A DNA stretch of 51,732 nucleotides from Diaporthe sp. PMI_573. Its lineage: Eukaryota; Ascomycota; Sordariomycetes; Diaporthales; Diaporthaceae. The stretch lies in assembly GCA_021399435.1 (NCBI GenBank), contig JAJTUP010000171.1:1-51732 (forward strand). Reading direction: 5' to 3'. Position 1 is the stretch's first letter, and the number at the start of each line of letters is the position of its first letter. The notes under the pieces are model-generated. The model was given only the letters and a program-made list of their open reading frames with translations, did not search any database and was not told the origin of the DNA. Positions 41,301 to 49,982 of the stretch are shown one piece after another. Position numbers and translations under genes: made by a program.

Positions 41301-41987
41301 AATGCAACCTTCAGGATCCGTAGCGGGACTAAGATCACCCTCAAAGGTGCCCCATACGAAAATACCTCGGTCGACGACATCGCATACGCGTTCGACATGA
41401 TCAAGACCATCTCATCCACATACACCGTCGACCGATCCCGCATCTACGCATGCGGCAAGTCCAACGGCGGAGGCTTCACCAGCCATCTAGCATGTCGCCC
41501 CGACACTTCCAGGGTCATCGCCGCGTTTGCACCAGTCAGTCCCGCCCTATATCAGGGCACCTACGCTTTCCACAATTGCACGCCCTTCCGGCCGGCGCCC
41601 ATTTTTCACATCCACGGCATCGAGGACGTCATCACCCCGTTCTACAGGCGGACGCCCGAGGAGGGCAGCTTCGGTCCAGAGCCGGACGTTCGATTGTGGC
41701 GGCGGCAGTGGGCGTCGCGCAACGGTTGCGATAGAGGCGCATACCCGGGTCAGCTCCCCCAGCCTGACAGCGTCAAGGAGGTCCACCCGGGTGCGTGGGA
41801 GGAGGTGTGGGATTGCCCTGGGGCTGAGGTCAGGTCGCTGAGTGTGGAGGGCCTGGGTCATGCGTGGCCGTCGACCATTGGATTAGACCTCGCCGGCCGG
41901 CCGAATCATACTGCGAACTTCAATTTGACGAATCAGCATCTGGTACAGTTCTTTTCGAGGCACTCTCTTGGGACGATTTCTGGATAG
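41301..41987 (+). pseudogene. feruloyl esterase-like (CE1/LpqC-type) serine hydrolase, 5' part missing
   Basis: The open frame follows an in-frame TAG at 41298-41300 (possibly an intron acceptor, TTCTAG). It reads TSVDDIAYAFDMIKTISST, then IYACGKSNGGGFTSHLACRP with the nucleophile Ser of G-K-S-N-G-G-G, IAAFAPVSPALYQGT, IFHIHGIEDVITPFYRR with the likely Asp, and LSVEGLGHAWPS with the likely His. It ends FFSRHSLGTISG. So the full triad is present. The N-terminal ~100 residues (signal peptide, HGRG-type oxyanion region) are not found upstream. Family members release ferulate from plant cell-wall xylan. Either a 5'-truncated copy or a gene with unseen upstream exons. Confidence 0.7.
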
Positions 41988-42615
41988 GAGGGACTGTGCT
42001 GGCGTCCAGGGCAATCCTCTATCCATGAGGCGAGAGGCAAATGCTGCGCTGAACGCCGGCATGTACTTTGAAAAGGAATCTCTCTGTGTCCACCATTTGA
42101 ATTATCGATCTTTAGGGTGGAAGACTGGTAGATCAGGATACGTTGTCCGTGTTGTCATATATAGCACATTCTCTATCTAGGTATGCTGCATAGCTGCGTA
42201 CTGGGTAAGTGAGTTGTACAATGCGTTCACATTCGCACTATCACAATCATTCCACTGTGATAAGAGAGTATAGATTTTACAAATCCATGCTAGCATCACG
42301 GTCCTTAGTCCATTAATGAGATACGGCCGCTCCTCAGTACCAATGGTCGCTGTCTCCAAGCGCTTGGTGCGTGCAGCTACGAACATTAGCTAAAACTGAA
42401 TTCATCCATACTTCACGGAATTTAGAGTGAAATTTGATCACCAATTGAAATCAATTTCACTATAGACGTATTCAAAAGCGCTGGCAGATTACGGTAAGTT
42501 ATCTCAAAGATTCCACACAGCGCATTAGGTACGAAGTAGTGAGCTAGGAGGTGGATTTGGGACAAAGCTTGTCACGGCCTTCGTGCGTATTGCCACGCAA
42601 TCATGAGGGGCTGAA
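41988..42615. other. no gene recognised
   Basis: Intergenic sequence between the esterase-like gene and a minus-strand frame; nothing identified. Confidence 0.35.
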
Positions 42616-42927
42616 TTACACAAAAGCTTCGGATACTTTTATTGAACTTCGTAGGACCTTCGATGCGGTTTCATCATCGAAGTGATGAAAACAAAGATTA
42701 TAGAGTCGGCATTCAGGCGCATTGTTCTCCATGTATCTTCTAACAGTCGTCGCATCAACAGGCCTATCGATGAACCTGATATATTTGCTCTGTTGTGTGA
42801 TTTCGGCCCAGGCGTTCCAATCAGGGTAGAGATCCGCCCGCACGAATTTGGCGGGTGGTCTGCCGAGCATACGTGGCCCTTTGATCGCCGTCGAAATCGC
42901 TTCAATAGTGGGTGTGGAATAGAACAA
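42616..42927 (-). CDS. hypothetical protein fragment, 103 codons
   Basis: The minus-strand frame has no ATG start. It reads GPRMLGRPPAKFVRADLYPD, KYIRFIDRPVDATTVRRYM and CRLYNLCFHHFDDETASKVL, ending at 42616. It looks protein-like and lies just downstream of the toxD-like gene on the same strand. I do not recognise the family. Probably a 3' exon or a truncated gene. Confidence 0.3.
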   Translation of the reverse strand: MFYSTPTIEAISTAIKGPRMLGRPPAKFVRADLYPDWNAWAEITQQSKYIRFIDRPVDATTVRRYMENNAPECRLYNLCFHHFDDETASKVLRSSIKVSEAFV

Positions 42928-42989
42928 GCACAGCTACAGGGGGTGTTTCATGGAACGTGATCATGTAATACTTGGACTACGACTAGCAA

Positions 42990-44087
42990 TTACAATACAA
43001 TGATGAGCTTAGTCCTACTCACCCCCGATTTCAACTTCTCAAGTCCATTGCCAATGCTCTCGAGGCCTTGGCCGACTACCTCTATCTTCAACGGTGGCTT
43101 GAAATCCCCATCCCGAGTCAGCTTCCCAAGGGCTGACATAGCTCGCCTGCCTCCCGCAACGTCGAATGCTTGCCGTCCAGAAGATGTCGTTGCATCCACT
43201 CCGACCGGAATACTAAGTTTAGAGCCTGTGGATACTGCACTGTAGCGTTTTGGTCCATCTGAGCGCAAGGTATCAAAAAGAAACGGCTGGCTTTCGTCAC
43301 CGGCTCCTCCAACTGCATCCAAAATTGCATCGACTCCCTGGCCACTAGCAGATGCCGCCATGATGTCCCTGACTATATCCGGTGAACCTCGATCTATACA
43401 TGATGTTGCACCGAGAGATATAAGCTGAGAGTGGTGGCTTTGTGACGCCGTTGCCAGGATGTGCAAAGTCGGTACGGACAATCGAAGAAGCTGTATAGCA
43501 GAGGCTCCGACACCAGAACCACCACCGACAACAAGGACACTGCGAAGGCTCTGCTGTGCTGTAGACTCATTGTTCTGGAGAAAAGGCAGCCGAATCCTCA
43601 AGCCTAATGTAATAGCAGCTGCAGCCGTCAAGTAGCAAATTCTTGTAAATTCGAAAGAAGATGCCTCACTGTCAGCCTGGATAAAAAGTCCTGTGTTTCA
43701 TTGTAAAAGCATTACTTACGGGAGAGAAGCCGCTTCCTCAAAACTTAACGACGGCGGTTTATGTGCAACAAAATATTCAGGCACTGTTGAAAACTCCTGG
43801 AATCCGCCAGCTCGGCTGTCGTGTCCGGTCAGGCTGAAGACTTCATCGCCTGGGGAGAAAGCATTGACTCCTTCGCCCACACTCTCAATGACACCAGCGA
43901 CGTCTGAGCCGAAAACGGCTGGCCAGCTATCAACCATTATGCCGAACTGATGCTTCTTCCAATCCACCGGATTTAGAGCCACCGCTTTATTCCGAATGCT
44001 GACTTCGCCCGCTTGGGGCTTCGGAGACGGGACGTCAATAATGGCGAACTCGCCCCCTTTGCGTGTTGCGACATATGCCTTCGTCAT
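42990..44087 (-). CDS. toxD-like medium-chain reductase (zinc-independent alcohol dehydrogenase/enoyl reductase family)
   Basis: Two exons, 43720-44087 and 42990-43641, give 339 aa, apparently intact. Start MTKAYVATRKGGEFAIIDVP. The N-terminal GroES-like domain includes ALNPVDWKKHQFG and GSDVAGVIESVGEGVN. The second exon holds the nucleotide-binding motif SVLVVGGGSGVGASAIQLLR and LGATSCIDRG. No structural zinc cysteines, as in quinone/trans-enoyl reductases. Relatives act on polyketide intermediates or quinones with NADPH; toxD and its homologues often sit in secondary-metabolite clusters, but no synthase gene is in this window. The alternative upstream start in the open frame adds unlikely sequence, so ATG 44087 is preferred. 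Confidence 0.9.
43642..43719 (-). other. intron of the toxD-like gene (78 bp)
   Basis: Donor GTAAGT, acceptor TACAAG. Joins EEAASLP to ICYLTAAAAITLG in frame. Confidence 0.85.
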
Positions 44088-45174
44088 GATGGTTTCAGCT
44101 CTTGCAGTGACGCTCAAACGCAGCGGTGCCTGAGAAAGTTGAGTGGAAATGATAACAATTCTAAGTTTTGACTGCAAATTCTCATGATTATCAATCATGA
44201 TGTCGCTCAAACAGTTAGTCGCGTGCATGCGCCGATTCAACTCCACTTTCCGGCCGCTTGAACTTAAATTTATTACGCGAGACGCCAGCCCCGGCCTCCG
44301 CTTGCCGACGCCCTCAGTGCCCCTCGGCGGAGGCCTCCGAGTATCATGATAATTCATGCTCGGCGTCAGCTTACGCAATGCAGTCGGATTTACGGCTGTA
44401 AATACTCCAAGACCTGCGTCTATGGGAAATTGTGCTGATGAGATGCCGTGGAGTCAGACTGAAACAAGACAACCGTGAATTGAAGAAAAGTTGTATTGCC
44501 ATATCTCTAACGTTGAATTGGGTTTCCGTATCACCCTGGAAGTTTAGCAAGCGTTGGACATTGTGCGTCAGTATGGACGCAAAACATGAAGCTTACGCTG
44601 CCACACTCAATGTGAACCACTTCAAACCCGAAGAAGTTCAGTGGCGTATTCGTGTGCTGCGATGTAAGGATCACGTTTAACAATGGCTAGGAAGAGGAAG
44701 TTCTAGATTCATGAGAGCCAGACGCCGCGTTGGGCCAACAACTCAACGAGGTGGCTGCCTGGATGGCCATAGGTATATGGTGCCAGCTCTCCTGTGGCGA
44801 TGGGTTGGACGACTGCCACCAACAGGATAAAGAAGGGAGAAGGCCTCATCGGATACCCGACATGGCACGTACCTTTTCACGCAGTTAGGGAGTGTTTCTG
44901 CCTAGCCAACCGACCCATCGTTGGCCAATGGAAGCGGCTGTCACTTGTCCAAGGAGTCTACAGGCAAAGGTATGAAAAGAAAATCACTGGTTAATGGAAA
45001 GATAACTCAGGGATTACACGAGGCGCATCCCTCCTCATACAAAGGAACCTGCAATAATCGTTGAGCTTGTTTGACCGCACTCGCTTCCCTCTGCACCAGG
45101 CATCTTCGGTCAGAGTGAAACAGGTCCTGGGAATAAGCCTGGCTTTTGTGATGAGCGGCTCCCGCTCGCTGTCA
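44088..45174. other. no gene recognised; contains the toxD-like gene promoter side
   Basis: About 1.1 kb. Small frames at 44432-44680 and 44794-44994 have no family features. Confidence 0.35.
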
Positions 45175-45360
45175 CAAGACCATCGAACAAGAAATGAGAG
45201 CGTCTGGCAACCAGCCCAGTTGGCGGTGTGTTGCGGTGACCCGGGACGGAAGAAATGCCAACCGCATCAGGGTTATAGGTAGGAATGAGGGAGAACTCAA
45301 GAAGGTTAAGGATGTCATCGAGGCCAAGAGGGCGCCGGGCACGAGAGTCCTCCGCGCCCC
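45175..45360 (+). pseudogene. LINE ORF1 scrap, diverged copy of part of the downstream element
   Basis: KTIEQEMRASGNQPSWRCVA then RDGRNANRIRVIGRNEGELK and VIEAKRAPGTRVLR aligns residue by residue with ORF1 of the LINE at 47193 (QPSWRCVAVTKDGRNTNRLR). About 60 codons, both ends lost. Differences are mostly at silent or conservative positions, so it derives from a sister copy rather than a recent local duplication. Confidence 0.85.
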
Positions 45361-45398
45361 GATAACAGGTCCCTACTGCACTTTAGAAACATAGGTCC

Positions 45399-46238
45399 TC
45401 ACTCTCCCCTCACCCTCATCAGCTCGTCTAACTTCGCAATGCACCTTGGCAAATACTCGTTAACGCCATACGCATCAAGGTAGTCTCTCTCCTCAACCAA
45501 ATCACTCAACGCCACCATGATCCAGTCCTCCGTCTTCTCTCTCCGTTCCCGTCTGATCTGCCGCCTGTTCTTCTCCCACGCCAGCTTCTGGCGGTACATC
45601 TGCCCGCGCTGCTGCTTGTTCGGCCTCCCAGTCTTGAATACACCGACATCCGCATCCTTCAACGTCCACCGCTTCGGGACCTGGGGCAACTCAGCCGCCA
45701 GGCTGGCAGGTTTCTCCCGCGCCTCGATCAGCGGCAAAAGTGCCTCGTCCAGCAGCTTGAAAGTCGGGATGCTATTGTCGCATGGGGTGCCGCACATCTT
45801 ACAGGTGGCGTCGAGGTCAGTGTGTGACGCATCAGCCATGCTGAGCAGCAGGTTGAAGGCCAGTGTGGTGTCCATGGCGACTAGCTTCTTGACGGCGCTC
45901 ATGTGCTTGCGGGTGGAGGTGGCGTAGCTGGAGGTTGTGATGGCCGTGCTATTGCCGCTCATAGTCTTGACTTTCTTGTCCAGCTCGTCGACGCGCTTGT
46001 CGAGGACCTTGAGGGTGTCAATGTAGAGGTTCTTAGCGTCCTTATTGGTGCCTGCAGCGGTGGTCTTCTTGGGTGTGGCGGAATTAGCTGTCCTGGCCTG
46101 CTTTGTCCTGGACGCCTTCGCGGGACGAGGGGGCTGATCATTTTCTTTATCGGAGCCCTGAACTTCTCCGTCGTCTTCGGTGTTGCGCTTGCGCTTAGCC
46201 GAGCTGGATGGCTTGAGCCAGCTGTCTAGTGGGGCCAT
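45399..46238 (-). CDS. conserved-looking nuclear-type hypothetical protein, 279 aa
   Basis: Single-exon frame. The start is placed at MAPLDSWLKPSSSAKRKRN (46238), preferred over an upstream ATG at 46280. Basic, nuclear-localisation-like N-terminus (AKRKRN, AKASRTKQAR). A short coiled-coil stretch (VLDKRVDELDKKVKTM) follows, then CKMCGTPCDN (one C-x2-C pair plus a third Cys), and a basic helix KLAWEKNRRQIRRERREKTE near the C-terminus, the kind of segment that binds nucleic acid. Ends LDELMRVRGE. No frameshift or stop. I do not know the family. Upstream it has four CCAAT boxes. Confidence 0.75.
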   Translation of the reverse strand: MAPLDSWLKPSSSAKRKRNTEDDGEVQGSDKENDQPPRPAKASRTKQARTANSATPKKTTAAGTNKDAKNLYIDTLKVLDKRVDELDKKVKTMSGNSTAITTSSYATSTRKHMSAVKKLVAMDTTLAFNLLLSMADASHTDLDATCKMCGTPCDNSIPTFKLLDEALLPLIEAREKPASLAAELPQVPKRWTLKDADVGVFKTGRPNKQQRGQMYRQKLAWEKNRRQIRRERREKTEDWIMVALSDLVEERDYLDAYGVNEYLPRCIAKLDELMRVRGE

Positions 46239-46465
46239 GCTAGATGCTGTGTATGGTAGAACTAGTTCGGCAATGGTCAAGAAAGTAGAAGAGAGAAAAA
46301 GTCCAGTGGAAGAAGTTCAAAAGGTCGGAAGCGGCTAGGTACGCGTCAAGAATGCGTCGCGGCGCACGGATCATCTCGGATTCGGAGAATGAATCCACCG
46401 AGAAGCCCACTAACTACGGGTTCAGCCAAAGGCTGACTCTACATCAATTCTCAAGTTTTTCGAAT

Positions 46466-46582
46466 GCCTTCCGTTAGGAAGGTCTTTCTTATTCGCGCCC
46501 GACCCCCGACACCCTGGATCCCCCGCCTTCTGATTGGCTAATGCCTTCCGTTAGGAAGGTCTGCCTTCCGTTAGGAAGGTCT
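46466..46582. repeat. three copies of a 20-bp hairpin-forming repeat
   Basis: GCCTTCCGTTAGGAAGGTCT at 46466-46485, 46543-46562 and 46563-46582; the last two abut exactly. Each forms a CCTTCC-GTTA-GGAAGG stem-loop. A longer shared block (TCTTTCTTAT then CGCCCGACCC) follows copies 1 and 3, so the whole unit was duplicated. Confidence 0.92.
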
Positions 46583-46685
46583 TTCTTATCCCCGCCCGAC
46601 CCTTGGCCCCCCTGGTCCCGCGGCCTCTGATTGGTCCGCTGAATTAAAATGCTTCTGATTGGCTAATAAACATGCTCCTGATTGG
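46533..46685 (-). promoter_or_regulatory. four CCAAT boxes upstream of the 45399-46238 gene
   Basis: CCAAT on the minus strand (ATTGG on plus) at 46533-46537, 46630-46634, 46658-46662 and 46681-46685. Each is followed by CAGA/CAGG, so all read CCAATCA, the preferred site of the fungal HAP/CBC complex. They lie 295-450 bp before the minus-strand start. Confidence 0.7.
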
Positions 46686-47192
46686 TCCGTTTTATATTTT
46701 TGGGGGCCGCCCCCAAGTGATCATGTAAGTAGTAGCCCTGTTCCTATCGAATTTTTCGACGCGTGTTTTTCTTCGATATGATATTTGCCTGTCTTGCTGT
46801 GCTCTCCCTTAATGGCTAACCCTATTGTGCGCGTTACCAGCCGCAGAATGGTCGGCGTGCCTGCGGAGGTGCTGTTGCGTCTGTTTGGCGAAGCACGGAG
46901 GCGTGAGCGAGCTACGGGTGGTCGCCCAGCTGAGATCAGCGCTGTAAATTACCTTTCGTAGTGATGCTTCGACTTCATCTGTCAGATGTGACGGGTAGCA
47001 AGAGGTGTGTGCCTGAGGCATCAATATGTCCGTCATGACAAAACCAGCCCCCCAACGGGTGGGGTAGAGACTCGGACGAAAACCAGCCCCCCTCAGAAAA
47101 TTGGTTTCGGATCTCGAATCTAAATATTTTATCTTCTTTACAACCTTTGAAATACCTGGTGGCCGCTTGGCGGAGATTCTGGCCACTGGTGG

Positions 47193-49982
47193 ATGTCTGG
47201 TGTTGCGAACCCCGCATCAGACGTCATTGTCGTCATGGAAGGCGAACAGGATGTTCCGGGCGGGGGATGTCATCGTCCCCTGCGTAAAAGGACCAGAACG
47301 ACGAGGGCGTTGGAATCCAAGCAGCAAAAAGGTGCTATGGAATGGCAGGAAGAGGAGAGCAGTGAGGGAACTCCGAGTCATACCCGAGCTAAGAAACGGG
47401 CCGCGCCTAAGGCAGCTGGTAGCATGAGCGAGGTTGCCCAGAGCCTAAAACGACTCCTGGAACAAGATTTCAATAAGAGAATGGAATCGATGAAGGCGGA
47501 ATTTCAGCTCGAGTTTGCTAAGCTTAGGGACCGCATGGCTGAGGAAGTTACTAGGACTACGGCCCAGATGGCACAAGAATTATCGCAAGTCCGACAGCAG
47601 CTTACCCAGGTTTGCGACAAGCTGGAGCAGACCCGACTACAGCTGGATACACTGAGTAAGGCTCAGGCACCACGATCGCCGGGCCGGACATATGCAGACG
47701 CGGCCAGAATGACACCCGTTAGTACTCCCATCCAATCTCCATCTACGGCCCGATCGGCGACTCCAAAGCCGGTGTTCTGCACAGTGGACACATCCAGGGT
47801 GCCCGAGGATCACATTGGAGACGCTACACCGGCAATGATTCGCAAAACCGTTGAACAGGAAATGCGAATGTCCAGCGACCAGCCGAGTTGGCGATGTGTT
47901 GCAGTCACCAAAGATGGACGGAATACCAACCGCCTGAGGGTGATTGGTAGGAACGAGGAAGAACTGAAGAGGATCAAGGCGATCATCGAGGCCAAGAAGG
48001 CTCCAGGTGCAAGAGTGCTCCGAGACCAACTGTACCCAGTCAAAGTTGACAATATCAACCGTGCTGCCGTTCTCGACCAGGAAGGCAAGGTCCTTCCTGG
48101 AGCGATGGACGCTTTGGGCCAAGAGAATGAAGTTCAAATTGCCAAGATGGCCTGGTTGAGTCGAAAGGACAACGCGAAAGCATATGGATCCATGGTGGTA
48201 TACCTCACCAAGAACAGCGATGCCAGGAGACTCCTACAAGAACGCTACTTCCTTGCAGCGGGTGAATCGGCGTACACTAGCGTGTTCGAGCGGAGAGCCG
48301 GACCGATACAATGCTACAACTGCCAGGAGCTCGGCCACAAGGCTTTCTCGTGCAGCAAGAATCGGGATTTTGCAGTTGTGGCAGTCCAAGAACCACAGGC
48401 ATGGAAAGGTGACGGCAAACTATTAACAGTCCCTATGGGGCATCCCAGATGGATTAAAATGGTCCCTACGATTTGGAGAGATGGCAGATGGCCGATCCGG
48501 AGCATGTTGTGGGTGAATAGGGACTTGGGGGCCGACCAAGTACCAATACAGTCCTCGGACTTGACAGCAGCAGCCATACGACTTCCGGACCGAATAATGT
48601 TGGTTGTGTCAGTGTATGTGCCGGGACGCAAGCCCCAGGCTCTTCGAAATACATGCCATACCCTGCACCAGGTGATCCTCGACCTCAGGAGCAGGTCAGG
48701 GATGGCGGTGGACGTCATTCTGGCCGGAGATTTTAATCAGCACGACCGGCTATGGGGAGGAGACGACGTGGCCTTGGCAAGGCAAGGCGAGGCCGAACCG
48801 ATTATCGACGTCATGAACGAGCACGGCCTATGCAGCCTCCTCCCGAGAGGCACAAAGACATGGCAAGGCCCCGACAAGGAAAGCACAATCGACCTGATGC
48901 TGGCGACGGCAAAACTGGCAGACGAAATGGTGACGTGCTCCATACACCCGACAGAACACGGATCGGACCACCGGGCGATCCAAACGACGTTCGATCTCGC
49001 GATGCCTGATCGGATTGTCACGGAAAGACTGTCGTTCAAGAACGCACCATGGACAACAATCAGAACCAGGGTGAAGAAAAATCTCCGAGAGCTTCCCTGG
49101 ACTGTCGGTGTGCAGGAGCAGACAGACCAGTTAATGAGGGTCGTCCTCGAGGCGATCCACGATCTGACACCCCGAGCACAACCAGTACCGTACGCGAAGC
49201 GCTGGTGGACGAAGGATTTGACAGGACTTCGGCGGGTGTACACATTCTGGCGAAATCAGGCCAGGGCACAGCGGCGAGCAGGCCAAGTGAGGCCCGACCT
49301 GGAAAGACGGGCCAAGGAAGCATCCAAGGAGTACCATGATGCCATCCGGAAACAGAAAAAACTGCACTGGGACGACTTCCTGGCAGAAGATGTCAACATA
49401 TGGAAGGCGGCCAAGTACTTAAAACCGGAAACAGGTGTTATGGACGACAGGGTGCCCCCTTTGAAGAGGGAAGACGGTTCCACCACGGAAGATACGGTGG
49501 AGCAGGCAGAGGAGCTGCTCAGCACGTTCTTCCCCCCGTTGCCGGCTAAGATTGACGATGAAGGCGAGCGACCGCAACGGACGGAAGTGCACATGCCAGA
49601 CCTCACCATGGAGGAAGTTGAAGAAAAAGTACTAGCAGCGAAACCTTGGAAAGCACCTGGAGAGGATGGTCTGCCGGCAATGGTGTGGAAACAGCTTTGG
49701 CCAGTGGTTAGATACCGTGTCTTGCACCTTTTCGACACTTCCCTCAGGGACGGTGTGGTACCCCACCAGTGGAGGAGTGCGAAGATCATCCCGCTAAAGA
49801 AAGCAGACAAGGGAGACTACACAGTGGCCAAGGCATGGAGACCGATATCCCTGCTGTCAACACTGGGCAAGATACTCGAGGCAGCCGTTGCAGAGCGGGT
49901 ATCCTATGTAGTGGAAAGCTATGGACTGCTGCCTGCAAACCACTTCGGGGCAAGAAGCGAAGGTCAGCCGAACAAGCACTGA
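47193..49982 (+). pseudogene. LINE B fused ORF1-ORF2 reading frame (gag, endonuclease, start of reverse transcriptase)
   Basis: One uninterrupted frame of 929 codons. Endonuclease catalytic Glu (QEP), Asp/Asn (GDFNQHD) and Asp-His (GSDH) are present, but the domain's first strand (the usual QLN motif) is deleted. The stop at 49982 follows a one-base slip in GGGCAAGAAGCGAAGG. Confidence 0.9.

Larger units (their letters stand above)
46239..47192. promoter_or_regulatory. promoter-rich intergenic region between the minus-strand gene and the LINE
   Basis: Contains four CCAAT boxes and three copies of a 20-bp palindromic repeat (separate entries), both at 46466-46685. From about 46800 the sequence is probably LINE leader. 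It holds a duplicated AAAACCAGCCCCCC motif (47040-47092). Confidence 0.5.
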
